In this document: in pieces, positions 1 to 7,337 of the stretch
Layout: the number at the start of each line of letters is the position of its first letter
How positions within the stretch are numbered: position 1 is the first letter of the stretch
Assembly (NCBI GenBank): GCA_004552595.1
Contig: SFNX01000051.1
Location: forward strand, 1-13,296
DNA length: 13,296 nt
Direction: 5' to 3'
Origin: Lachnospiraceae bacterium
GTDB lineage: Bacteria; Bacillota; Clostridia; Lachnospirales; Lachnospiraceae
Made by a program: the position numbers and the translations under genes
Notes under the pieces: generated by a model
Seen by the model: only the letters and a program-made list of their open reading frames with translations
What the model was told of the DNA's origin: nothing
Database searches by the model: none

Positions 1-762
1 AACAAGTATTTCAGAGCCTTCAACGATAAGTCCTGCCGTAATAAAGTAAGCGGCTGAAGATATATCCCCGGGAACTACAACCTTTTGTCCTTCAAGCTTG
101 GGATGAGGAGTAAGGGTATGTGTAGTACCAACAGTAGTAATATCACCGCCAAAGTATTTGATCATTTTCTCTGAATGGTTACGAGAAATGTATGGCTCGG
201 TAACAGAAGTCTCGGAATCCGCATACATTCCGGCAAAAAGGATAGAAGACTTAACCTGAGCCGATGCTATAGGACTCTCATAATGAATTCCATGAAGCTT
301 AGAACCGTTAATATAAAGCGGAGCACAGTCATTATTATCTTTTGATACAATATCAGCACCCATTAATGTTAATGGCTTTATGATTCTACCCATAGGCCTT
401 CTGCATATACTGTCATCACCTGAAATTTTAGTATTAAAATCCTGTGCCGCCAAAATTCCGGATAAAAGTCTTATTGTAGTACCTGAATTACCTACATCAA
501 GAGCCTGGTCTGATGATTTAAGACCAAGCAATCCTTTACCGTGAATTATTATTTTGTCATTTTCGGGTCTTTCAATTTCAATACCCATATTATTAAAGCA
601 TCTGATAGTTGAATTACAGTCAGCTGCATTTAAGAAATGTGTAACTTCTGTAGTGCCTTTTGATAATGCACCAAGCATTACTGAACGATGGGATATTGAT
701 TTATCACCGGGTATTACAATTTCACCCTTTAGATTTTTAGTCTTTTTAATAACTGCAGGCAT
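1..762 (-). CDS. aroA: 3-phosphoshikimate 1-carboxyvinyltransferase (EPSP synthase), partial, 3' end beyond window
   Basis: Joins shikimate-3-phosphate and phosphoenolpyruvate to make EPSP, the penultimate step to chorismate, in the cytoplasm. Visible are the N-terminal 254 residues of a protein usually about 430 long; the frame is open to the window edge. Motifs seen: GDKSISHRS (residues 19-27, PEP/phosphate-binding lysine), GNSGTTIRLLSG (91-102), RRPMGRII (121-128), SAQVKSSILFAG (167-178), SRNHSEKM (193-200) and PGDISSAAYF (231-240). The NSGTT form, rather than NAGTAMRPL, resembles class II (Gram-positive-type) enzymes; class is an inference. The start is the ATG at 762, with a GAGG-type ribosome binding site seven bases upstream. 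It lies 79 bases downstream of tyrA on the same strand with no terminator between them, so the two are probably co-transcribed. The visible part is intact. Confidence 0.97.
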   Translation of the reverse strand, partial: MPAVIKKTKNLKGEIVIPGDKSISHRSVMLGALSKGTTEVTHFLNAADCNSTIRCFNNMGIEIERPENDKIIIHGKGLLGLKSSDQALDVGNSGTTIRLLSGILAAQDFNTKISGDDSICRRPMGRIIKPLTLMGADIVSKDNNDCAPLYINGSKLHGIHYESPIASAQVKSSILFAGMYADSETSVTEPYISRNHSEKMIKYFGGDITTVGTTHTLTPHPKLEGQKVVVPGDISSAAYFITAGLIVEGSEILV

Positions 763-769
763 AATTAAA

Positions 770-774
770 CCTCA
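770..774 (-). promoter_or_regulatory. Ribosome binding site of aroA
   Basis: On the minus strand TGAGG ends seven bases before the ATG at 762. It fixes the aroA start and gives an N-terminus (MPAVIKKTKNLKG) of the expected length ahead of the GDKSISHR motif. Confidence 0.7.
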
Positions 775-841
775 TATAATACAAATTGTGTCATTTAATG
801 ACCAAACATTATTTTATCATATTCGTATGAAAAAACACATA

Positions 842-1728
842 TCAGCGTTTGTTAAACTTGGGATTGTCAGAATACAGAAAATCTCTGTATTCCTTAGCTT
901 CTGAGAAAAATTTGGCGATAGAAGCCTTGTCTTTTGAATTAATTGTATTTCTTATTTCCTTTAACTCATCAATATAATCATCCAAGAGAGAACAGATTAT
1001 ATCATTATTGGCAATACATATGTCCTCCCACATTTTAACGGAAGAAGAAGCAGTTCTTGTAACGTCCCTGAATCCGCCGGCAGCTAATGTCTTCATTGTC
1101 TGCTTGTCATTGTCTGCTTGTCATTATCATGATTTATCAGAAAATGAACAAGCGAAGCAGAAATAACGTGTGGTACATGTGAAATTACTCCTGTTGCAGT
1201 ATCATGTAATTCTATATCCATAATTACAGGATTAAGTCCTATTGATTTTACAAAGGAAGCATAGTCTTCAATCTGCTTATCACTGGCATTTTTGCCAGGA
1301 GTTAATACATAATATGCACCTTTAATAATTGATGAGTCGGCATTGTCATAGCCGTACTTTTCAGAGCCTGCCATCGGATGGCCTCCGATAAACACACCGT
1401 CAAAGCCTATTTCATCAAGCGCCCTGTGAATGTTTCCCTTAGTAGAACCGACATCTGTTAATATTGTGTTTTTACCGCAATATGAAATAACTTCCCTGAT
1501 ATTATCTTCATTGCCTGTAACAGGCGCACAAAGGAAAATATAATCACAGTTAAGGAAATTATCGTCAATTTCGTAACAGGCCTTGTTGATAGTACCGTCA
1601 ACTAACGCCAAATCAAGAAGCTTACCATAAATATCGTAAGCAACAATATAAGATTCGGGATGATTTTCCCTTATTGCTTTTGCTATTGAACCACCGATTA
1701 ATCCAAGACCAACAAATCCTATTTTCAT
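842..1728 (-). pseudogene. tyrA: Prephenate dehydrogenase, frameshifted by a 14-bp tandem duplication
   Basis: TyrA oxidatively decarboxylates prephenate to 4-hydroxyphenylpyruvate with NAD(P)+ for tyrosine synthesis. The first frame (1728 to 1093, 211 residues) has the nucleotide-binding GLGLIGGS (7-14), GGHPMAGSEK (115-124) and SHVPH (183-187), and ends abnormally in TSRQ-stop. The second frame (1096 to 842, 84 residues) starts MKTLAAGGFRDVTR, which is the normal continuation and carries the conserved Arg of the GGFRD motif. Deleting one of two 14-bp direct copies at 1094-1121 joins them into a 290-residue protein without an ACT domain. The stop of the first frame and the ATG of the second overlap as ATGA, so coupled translation of the C-terminal piece is conceivable. 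A TTG at 1743 could add five residues, but the ATG at 1728 better fits family N-termini. The break may be a real mutation or an assembly or culture artefact. Confidence 0.93.
1093..1125. repeat. Perfect 14-bp tandem duplication inside tyrA
   Basis: The plus strand reads CATTGTCTGCTTGT twice, at 1094-1107 and 1108-1121; period-14 identity extends over 1093-1125. Fourteen is not a multiple of three, so the second copy shifts the tyrA frame. One copy encodes the expected DKQTMKTLAAGG junction. This is the classic footprint of replication slippage. Confidence 0.95.
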
Positions 1729-1798
1729 TATATTTGTATCCAATGCTATGTCGATTGGATTTTCCTTTCTTAAATTACATTGTTTCTTTTGTAAAAAA

Positions 1799-1827
1799 AT
1801 TATAACATATCACTTTAGCGGTTTGAA
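1799..1827 (-). promoter_or_regulatory. Predicted sigma-A-type promoter of tyrA-aroA
   Basis: On the minus strand there is a perfect -10 TATAAT (1804-1799), a 17-base spacer, and a -35 TTCAAA (1827-1822, four of six consensus positions). It lies about 70 bases upstream of the tyrA ATG and faces away from the EF-G-like gene. The -35 falls inside the loop of an inverted repeat (CTTTAGC at 1813-1819 and GCTAAAG at 1830-1836) that could be an operator; that role is inference. Confidence 0.6.
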
Positions 1828-1836
1828 GTGCTAAAG
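1813..1836. repeat. Inverted repeat flanking the tyrA -35 element
   Basis: CTTTAGC and GCTAAAG form a perfect 7-bp inverted repeat with a 10-base centre that contains the predicted -35 of tyrA. It could be a regulator binding site or a small hairpin. No T-box or known riboswitch core is visible in the divergent intergenic region. Confidence 0.4.
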
Positions 1837-1906
1837 GGAAGTTGTGCAAATTAAACACTACGTATACACCTGGTTAATGCCGTTTGTGTATCTTGCATAA
1901 AATTTG

Positions 1907-1957
1907 TTGCAAAATATCTCTAAAGGATATAGAATATTTACTAGTGACGTGTATAAT
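1907..1957 (+). promoter_or_regulatory. Candidate promoter(s) of the EF-G-like gene
   Basis: TTGCAA (1907-1912), a 17-base spacer and TAGAAT (1930-1935) form one candidate. A second, perfect -10 TATAAT lies at 1952-1957 but has no good -35 at the right distance. Either would give a leader of roughly 90-110 bases before the ATG at 2052. Which is used cannot be decided from the sequence. Confidence 0.4.
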
Positions 1958-1964
1958 ATTATAC
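1951..1964. repeat. Perfect 14-bp palindrome overlapping a -10-like element
   Basis: GTATAATATTATAC is fully self-complementary and contains the TATAAT at 1952-1957. It could be a repressor site, but short AT palindromes also arise by chance in DNA this AT-rich. Confidence 0.35.
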
Positions 1965-1986
1965 ATTATATTGTACATTTCGCACA

Positions 1987-2021
1987 AAAGCACATAAAAG
2001 TGCTTTAGACGTTAATGCGTC
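1987..2021 (+). promoter_or_regulatory. Two adjacent leader hairpins upstream of the EF-G-like gene
   Basis: The first hairpin is AAAGCAC (1987-1993), a 6-base loop and GTGCTTT (2000-2006). The second is GACGT (2008-2012), loop TAAT and GCGTC (2017-2021), closed by a T-G wobble. They sit 14 bases upstream of the AGGAGG at 2036-2041. There is no U-tract, so they are not terminators; they might stabilise the mRNA or affect translation. Confidence 0.4.
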
Positions 2022-2035
2022 AAGCAATTATATGC

Positions 2036-2041
2036 AGGAGG
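2036..2041 (+). promoter_or_regulatory. Ribosome binding site of the EF-G-like gene
   Basis: A full-consensus AGGAGG ten bases before the ATG at 2052; it supports this start and predicts strong translation. Confidence 0.8.
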
Positions 2042-2051
2042 TTTTTCTATA

Positions 2052-4148
2052 ATGAATGTTTACACAACAGACAAAATTCGTAACGTAGTTATTCTTGGTC
2101 ATGGTGGATGCGGTAAGACTACACTTACAGAAGCAATTTGTTATCTTGCTAAAATTACTACAAGAATGGGCAAGACATCAGATGGCAATACTATTTCTGA
2201 TTATGATAAAGAAGAACAGAAGAGACAGTTTTCAATCGGAACATCGGTAATTCCGGTTGAATGGGAAGGTTATAAGATAAATCTTTTAGATACACCGGGT
2301 TATTTCGACTTTGTAGGTGAAGTAGAAGAAGCCGTTTCTGCTGCGGCAGGTGCTATTATTGTAGTTAACGGAAAGGCCGGCATTGAAGTAGGAACTGAAA
2401 AGGCATGGGATCTTTGTGAGAAGTACAAATTACCTCGTATTTTCTTTGTAACAAATATGGATGATGATAATGCATCGTTCAGACAGGTTGTTGAAGCTTT
2501 ACAGGAAAAATACGGTAAGAAAATTGCTCCGTTCCACTTCCCAATAAGAGAAGACGGAAAGTTCGTAGGATACGTTAATGTTGTATCAGAACAGGCTAAT
2601 AAGTGGGCAAGTGATGGTACTGTTAATGAAATAGAAATGCCGGATTATTCCAAGCCATATCTTGAGCAGTTCAGAGATGTATTGTTAGAGGCAGTTGCTG
2701 AGACTTCAGAAGAATTTATGGACAGATACTTCAGTGGTGAAGCATTCTCGGAAGCAGAAATCAGAGCAGCTTTAAGAACCAATGTTATTGATGGAAGTAC
2801 AGTTCCTGTTACTATGGGTTCATCGGTTCTTTGCCAGGGTATGTACACACTCCTTGATGATATTATTAAATACTTCCAGGGACCTGATACGAGAAAGTTT
2901 GCGGGAATCAATGTTAAGACTAATGAAATATTCGAAGCTGATTATGATTTCTCTAAGCCAAAGTCAGCTGTTATTTTCAAGACTATTGTTGACCCATTCA
3001 TCGGTAAGTATTCACTTATCAAGGTTGCATCAGGTGTTATTAAGACAGACGATGTATTATATAACTATGATAAGGATGTAGAAGAAAAAATCGGCAAGAT
3101 TTATGTATTAAGAGGTAATAAACCTATTGAAGTTCCTGAACTTCATGCAGGAGATATAGGCGCTTTGGCTAAAGTATCAAAGGCAAGAACAGGTGACACA
3201 CTTTCTACTAAGGCAAATACTATCCAGTATGCAAGAACAGAAATCTCAAAGCCTTATACATATAAGAGATATAAGCCGAAGAACAAAGCTGATATCGATA
3301 AGATTTCAGGCGCTTTACAGAAGATGATGCATGAAGACTTAACAATCAGAAACGTCAACGATGCAGAAAACAGACAGACTCTTTTATATGGTATGGGTGA
3401 CCAGCACCTTGACATTATTGCATCAAAGCTTGCTAATATTTACAAGGTTGAAATCGAATTATCAGAGCCTAAGGTTGCATATCGTGAGACAATCAAGAAG
3501 AGTTCAGATGTCCAGGGAAGATATAAGAAACAGTCAGGTGGTCATGGACAATTTGGTGACGTTAAGATGAGATTTGAGCCATCGGGCGATAACGAAAAGG
3601 CATTTATTTTTGAAGAATGTGTAGTAGGCGGTGCTGTTCCAAAGAATTACTTCCCGGCTGTTGAAAAGGGACTTGAAGCATCAGTTCAGTCAGGACCTTT
3701 GGCAGCTTATCCTGTAGTAGGCGTTAAGGCTACACTTTATGATGGTTCTTATCATCCTGTTGATTCTTCTGAAATGGCATTTAAGATGGCTACTATACAG
3801 GCATTTAAGGAAGGATTCCTTAAGGCTTCGCCTGTACTGTTAGAGCCTATTGCTTCACTTAAGGTTACTGTTCCTGATAAGTACACAGGGGATGTTATGG
3901 GCGACCTCAACAAGAGACGCGGAAGAGTTCTTGGTATGGACCCTGTTGCAGGCGGCAAGCAGACTATTAGTGCTGAAATTCCAATGACCGGATTATTCGG
4001 ATACTGTACTGACCTTCGTTCAATGACAGGTGGACGCGGAGATTATGAATACGAATTTGTTCGTTATGAGCAGTGTCCATCAGATGTTCAGGAGAAGGAA
4101 GTTGCAGCAAGAGCTTCTAAGCTTGTAGACTTAACAGCAGAAGATTAA
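2052..4148 (+). CDS. Elongation factor G-like translational GTPase (EF-G2 type)
   Basis: A 698-residue protein with the full EF-G layout: GTPase domain, beta-barrel domain II, domain III, domain IV (RYKKQSGGHGQFG near residue 495) and a C-terminal domain with the GDVMGDLNKRRGRV motif. GTPase motifs: G1 GHGGCGKT (16-23), G3 DTPGYFDF (80-87), G4 TNMD (134-137). Standard EF-G has GHIDAGKT, DTPGHVDF and NKMD, so this is the divergent EF-G-like family; most notably Tyr84 replaces the histidine that activates water for GTP hydrolysis. A Tyr at this place is known in the EF-G-2 paralogue group. It presumably acts on ribosomes, but its exact role (translocation back-up, recycling or stress) is unknown. 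It is monocistronic by context, with a strong terminator directly downstream. The main fusA gene should lie elsewhere, next to ribosomal protein genes. Confidence 0.93.
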   Translation: MNVYTTDKIRNVVILGHGGCGKTTLTEAICYLAKITTRMGKTSDGNTISDYDKEEQKRQFSIGTSVIPVEWEGYKINLLDTPGYFDFVGEVEEAVSAAAGAIIVVNGKAGIEVGTEKAWDLCEKYKLPRIFFVTNMDDDNASFRQVVEALQEKYGKKIAPFHFPIREDGKFVGYVNVVSEQANKWASDGTVNEIEMPDYSKPYLEQFRDVLLEAVAETSEEFMDRYFSGEAFSEAEIRAALRTNVIDGSTVPVTMGSSVLCQGMYTLLDDIIKYFQGPDTRKFAGINVKTNEIFEADYDFSKPKSAVIFKTIVDPFIGKYSLIKVASGVIKTDDVLYNYDKDVEEKIGKIYVLRGNKPIEVPELHAGDIGALAKVSKARTGDTLSTKANTIQYARTEISKPYTYKRYKPKNKADIDKISGALQKMMHEDLTIRNVNDAENRQTLLYGMGDQHLDIIASKLANIYKVEIELSEPKVAYRETIKKSSDVQGRYKKQSGGHGQFGDVKMRFEPSGDNEKAFIFEECVVGGAVPKNYFPAVEKGLEASVQSGPLAAYPVVGVKATLYDGSYHPVDSSEMAFKMATIQAFKEGFLKASPVLLEPIASLKVTVPDKYTGDVMGDLNKRRGRVLGMDPVAGGKQTISAEIPMTGLFGYCTDLRSMTGGRGDYEYEFVRYEQCPSDVQEKEVAARASKLVDLTAED

Positions 4149-4161
4149 TTTGCATAATTAT

Positions 4162-4193
4162 ATCCTCCGGGTAAAGCCCGGAGGATTTTTTTT
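4162..4193 (+). terminator. Rho-independent terminator of the EF-G-like gene
   Basis: Perfect 10-bp stem ATCCTCCGGG / CCCGGAGGAT with loop TAAAG, followed by a run of eight T. It ends transcription 14 bases after the stop codon and isolates the gene from the next one. Confidence 0.95.
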
Positions 4194-4212
4194 ATAAATT
4201 ATAATAAAAATA

Positions 4213-4240
4213 TTCCATTTTTCAAATATCATGTTATAAT
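4213..4240 (+). promoter_or_regulatory. Extended -10 promoter of the small secreted protein gene
   Basis: TGTTATAAT (4232-4240) is a perfect -10 with the TGn extension. The -35 is weak (TTCCAT at 4213-4218, 16-base spacer), which extended -10 promoters tolerate. The predicted start near 4247 gives a leader of about 45 bases. Confidence 0.6.
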
Positions 4241-4293
4241 TAAAAGGCTATGTTATGTCTACTTGGCAAGTCTATTATTTGGAGGGATACATT

Positions 4294-4731
4294 ATGAAAC
4301 TTCTAAAAAAGCTATCAATGTCTCTAATGGCACTATTTGCCGGAGTTCTAATACTAAGCACTCCTGTTAAGGCAGCAAATGGAATGCCTTCTAATGAAGA
4401 GATTTTTCTTAAGAAACAAATGGCTAATCAGCTTGAGTTTAATGCATCTGTTCAGGCATATATTGAGTTGCAGAATCAGAGAGCCAAGGCTGAGAAGAGA
4501 AAGGTTTCTGATATTGAAATGACAAAGCGTCAGGCAATGGAAGGTATGGTTCAGGGTAACAATAACCTTCTTACAATGGGTGCGATTAATTTAGGATTTG
4601 GTGATCCGCAGGGCGAATACAATATTGCATTTATGGATCAGCAGGCATATGAAGGATATATATCGGGAATGGCTGAGCTTGAGAGAGTTAAGCAGCAGAC
4701 ATGGATGCAGTATACATTCAGAACACACTGA
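4294..4731 (+). CDS. Small secreted protein of unknown function
   Basis: 145 residues, not recognised. The N-terminus is a clear signal peptide: basic MKLLKK, a hydrophobic core (about residues 8-22) and a likely cleavage after VKA at residue 27. The mature part of about 118 residues is rich in Gln, Met, Glu and Lys with no cysteine. It looks mostly helical (about residues 36-68, with several QxxA or NQxxA patterns), then has a Gly/Asn-rich turn (GNNNLLTMGAINLGFGDPQGEY) and a second helical piece at the C-terminus. No cell-wall anchor, lipobox or catalytic motif is visible. The ATG at 4294 is chosen because GGAGGG lies eight bases upstream; an earlier in-frame GTG/TTG-type extension lacks this and would bury the signal peptide. 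It has its own promoter and sits between two translation genes. No function is proposed. Confidence 0.85.
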   Translation: MKLLKKLSMSLMALFAGVLILSTPVKAANGMPSNEEIFLKKQMANQLEFNASVQAYIELQNQRAKAEKRKVSDIEMTKRQAMEGMVQGNNNLLTMGAINLGFGDPQGEYNIAFMDQQAYEGYISGMAELERVKQQTWMQYTFRTH

Positions 4732-4741
4732 TAAAGCACTT

Positions 4742-4771
4742 TTAGTTTATTAGTTTATTTTGTGTGATAAT
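4742..4771 (+). promoter_or_regulatory. Possible weak promoter of leuS
   Basis: TGTGATAAT (4763-4771) resembles an extended -10; the -35 is poor (TTAGTT, 4742-4747, 18-base spacer). There is no terminator after the small secreted protein gene, so leuS could also be transcribed by read-through from the promoter near 4240. Confidence 0.3.
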
Positions 4772-4773
4772 TG

Positions 4774-4798
4774 GCCCCCGAAACGCAAGTTAGGGGGC
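4774..4798 (+). promoter_or_regulatory. GC-rich hairpin in the leuS leader
   Basis: GCCCCC (4774-4779) and GGGGGC (4793-4798) form a 6-bp all-GC stem around a 13-base loop, 26 bases before the leuS ATG and conspicuous in AT-rich DNA. No run of T follows it on either strand, so a plain terminator is unlikely. A T-box, the usual control of leuS in Firmicutes, needs a much longer leader with its conserved GGTGGnACCGCG-like box, which is absent. Confidence 0.5.
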
Positions 4799-4824
4799 AA
4801 AATATATTAAATGAGGTAATTAAG

Positions 4825-7224
4825 ATGAGACATTTATTTCGGGAAATCGAGCCAAAGTGGCAGAAAAAATGGGAAGAGGCGAAAATATTCAATGCCGTAG
4901 ATTTTTCTGACAAGCCTAAATTTTACGGACTTGTGGAATTCCCATACCCGTCAGGCGCAGGAATGCATGTAGGACACATTAAGGCATATTCAAGTATTGA
5001 AGTAGTTGCCAGAAAGAGAAGAATGCAGGGGTATAACGTATTATTTCCTATTGGATTTGATGCTTTCGGACTTCCTACAGAGAACTATGCAATCAAGACA
5101 GGACGTCATCCACGTGAGATTACTGATGAGAATATTGAGAGGTTTTCGAATCAGCTTAAAAAGGTTGGATTTTCTTTTGATTGGGACAGAGTAATTGACA
5201 CTACAGATCCTGATTTCTATAAATGGACACAAACAATCTTCCTTAAAATGTTCGAAAAGGGACTCGTATTCAGAGATACTGCTCTTGTAAACTATTGTCC
5301 GTCATGTAAGGTTGTACTTTCTAACGAAGATTCACAGGGCGGAAAGTGTGATATATGTCATTCTGACGTAGTACAGAAATCCAAGACTGTATGGTATTTA
5401 CGCATTACGGAATATGCCGATAAGCTTCTTGAAGGACTTAATGAAGTTGATTACCCTGCTAATGTTAAACAGCAGCAGGAAAACTGGATTGGCAAATCAA
5501 AAGGAGCTTTTGTTGACTTCCCAATAGATGGAATAGATGAAAAGCTTACAGTATATACTACAAGACCTGATACACTGTTTGGTGTTACATTTATGGTAAT
5601 TGCTCCTGAGCATCCTTTAATTGATAAATATAAAGAACGCATTTCAAATATGGATGCAATTGAGAATTACAGAACAGAATGTCAGAAGAAGACCGAATTC
5701 GAGAGAACACAGCTTGTTAAAGATAAAACAGGTGTTAAGATAGAAGGCCTTATTGGAATAGATCCTGTAAATGGCAAGAAAATCCCAATCTTTATTGCAG
5801 ACTATGTAATGATGGGATATGGAACAGGTGCAATTATGGCCGTTCCTGCACATGACCAGAGAGACTATGATTTCGCTAAGAAGTTTGGCATCGATATTAT
5901 CGAGGTTATTAAGGGTGGAGACATTGAGAAAGAAGCCTATACGGGTGATGGCGAAATGGTCAACTCTGATTTCCTTAACGGATATACAAATAAAAAAGAT
6001 TCAATTGCCAGAATGATTGAAGAAATTGAAGCAAAGGGCTACGGTAAAGCCGGTGTTCAGTACAAAATGAAAGACTGGGCATTTAACAGACAGAGATATT
6101 GGGGAGAACCTATTCCGCTTATTCACTGCGACAAGTGCGGTATAGTTGCCGTTCCATATGAAGAACTTCCGTTAAGGCTTCCGGATATTAAGGAATTTGA
6201 ACCGGGTTCAGACGGAGAGTCACCACTTGCAGATGTTGCTGAATTTGTTAACTGCAAGTGCCCTAAGTGCGGTATGGCTGCTAAGCGAGAAACCGACACA
6301 ATGCCTCAGTGGGCAGGCTCTTCCTGGTATTTCTTAAGATATATTGATCCGAAGAATAATGATTCACTTTGTGACATGGAAAAGCTTAAATACTGGATGC
6401 CTGTAGACTGGTATAATGGTGGTATGGAACATGTTACAAGACATATGATCTATTCCAGGTTCTGGCACAGATTCCTTTATGATGAGGGAATGGTTAACAC
6501 AAAGGAACCATACGCAAAGCGTTCTATCCAGGGACTTATCTTAGGACCTGACGGAGAAAAGATGTCAAAGTCAAAGGGTAATGTTGTAGACCCACTTGAC
6601 ATTGTTGAAGACTACGGCGCAGATACATTGAGAACATATGTATTGTTTATGGGTGACTATGGCGCAGCATCCCCTTGGAATGATTCATCAGTTAAGGGTT
6701 GTAAGAGATTCCTTGAAAGAGTTGCAGGACTTACTGATATTTTATCAGGTGAGGGAATGAGCAAGGACCTTGAAAGCGCATTCCATAAGACAATCAAGAA
6801 GGTTTCATCAGATATTGAAGAGACTAAGTTTAATACAGCAATTGCAGCAATGATGGGACTCATTAATACAATTTATGCTAAGGGTTCAATTACTAAGGAT
6901 GAGCTTGAAATATTCATTAAGCTTTTATCACCATTTGCTCCTCATTTAACAGAGGAAATATGGGCATCTCTTGGAAATGAAGGCTTCTTGTCGGTTGCAA
7001 AGTGGCCTGAATATGATGAGGCTAAGACTGTTGATGATGAAATTGAAGTTGCAGTTCAGGTTAACGGTAAGACAAGAGAAGTTGTTAAAGTTTCTAAGGA
7101 TATTGACAAAGATGGTGCTATTAATGCCGGTAAGGAAGCGGTTTCAAAATGGCTTGAAGGTGCTACAATAGTCAAGGAAATATATATTCCGGGTAAGATT
7201 GTTAATATCGTAATAAAAAAATAA
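4825..7224 (+). CDS. leuS: Leucyl-tRNA synthetase
   Basis: Class Ia aminoacyl-tRNA synthetase that charges tRNA-Leu with leucine, cytoplasmic. 799 residues, the normal bacterial length. In order: HVGH (48-51, the HIGH signature) in the Rossmann fold; a Cys4 zinc knuckle (C158/C161, C175/C178); the editing (CP1) domain with TTRPDT (245-250) and MAVPAHDQRD; a second Cys-rich piece (CDKC at 435-438, C477/C479/C482); TDTMPQWAGSSWYFLRY; KMSKS (579-583); the anticodon-binding helical domain; and a C-terminal domain ending in VNIVIKK. The ATG at 4825 is preferred because ATGAGG lies seven bases upstream and MRHLFREIEPKWQKKWEE is the standard N-terminus; an upstream TTG at 4771 would add 18 unrelated residues encoded by the leader hairpin. 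Nothing suggests damage. A terminator follows. Confidence 0.98.
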   Translation: MRHLFREIEPKWQKKWEEAKIFNAVDFSDKPKFYGLVEFPYPSGAGMHVGHIKAYSSIEVVARKRRMQGYNVLFPIGFDAFGLPTENYAIKTGRHPREITDENIERFSNQLKKVGFSFDWDRVIDTTDPDFYKWTQTIFLKMFEKGLVFRDTALVNYCPSCKVVLSNEDSQGGKCDICHSDVVQKSKTVWYLRITEYADKLLEGLNEVDYPANVKQQQENWIGKSKGAFVDFPIDGIDEKLTVYTTRPDTLFGVTFMVIAPEHPLIDKYKERISNMDAIENYRTECQKKTEFERTQLVKDKTGVKIEGLIGIDPVNGKKIPIFIADYVMMGYGTGAIMAVPAHDQRDYDFAKKFGIDIIEVIKGGDIEKEAYTGDGEMVNSDFLNGYTNKKDSIARMIEEIEAKGYGKAGVQYKMKDWAFNRQRYWGEPIPLIHCDKCGIVAVPYEELPLRLPDIKEFEPGSDGESPLADVAEFVNCKCPKCGMAAKRETDTMPQWAGSSWYFLRYIDPKNNDSLCDMEKLKYWMPVDWYNGGMEHVTRHMIYSRFWHRFLYDEGMVNTKEPYAKRSIQGLILGPDGEKMSKSKGNVVDPLDIVEDYGADTLRTYVLFMGDYGAASPWNDSSVKGCKRFLERVAGLTDILSGEGMSKDLESAFHKTIKKVSSDIEETKFNTAIAAMMGLINTIYAKGSITKDELEIFIKLLSPFAPHLTEEIWASLGNEGFLSVAKWPEYDEAKTVDDEIEVAVQVNGKTREVVKVSKDIDKDGAINAGKEAVSKWLEGATIVKEIYIPGKIVNIVIKK

Positions 7225-7233
7225 ATCAAACCA

Positions 7234-7274
7234 CAAGTCTTTACATTGCATATGTAAAGGCTTGTTTTATTTTC
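7234..7274 (+). terminator. Rho-independent terminator of leuS
   Basis: A 13-bp stem (7234-7246 with 7252-7264, one T-G wobble), loop TGCAT, followed by TTTTATTTTC. It lies nine bases after the leuS stop codon and separates leuS from the surface-protein operon. Confidence 0.9.
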
Positions 7275-7308
7275 TAAGTAACATAACTCTATATTTAGTG
7301 CTATTTAC

Positions 7309-7336
7309 TTGAAAAAATAGCATTATATTGTATAAT
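7309..7336 (+). promoter_or_regulatory. Strong sigma-A-type promoter of the receiver-sortase-LRR operon
   Basis: TTGAAA (7309-7314, five of six consensus), a 16-base spacer and a perfect TATAAT (7331-7336). The predicted start near 7343 gives a leader of almost 90 bases before the ATG at 7431. It is the only clear promoter ahead of the three following genes. Confidence 0.75.
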
Positions 7337-7337
7337 T

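Noticed and set aside
790..802. Palindrome GTCATT-T-AATGAC between tyrA and aroA as terminator or operator
   Set aside because: Short, AT-rich, with no T-tract following it in the minus-strand direction; chance is a sufficient explanation.
763..841. Separate promoter for aroA on the minus strand
   Set aside because: A TTGGTC/TATTAT pair would place the transcript start essentially on the ribosome binding site, so it is unlikely to be functional.
4732..4824. T-box riboswitch ahead of leuS
   Set aside because: The gap is only about 93 bases and lacks the conserved T-box sequence, a specifier stem and an antiterminator/terminator pair.
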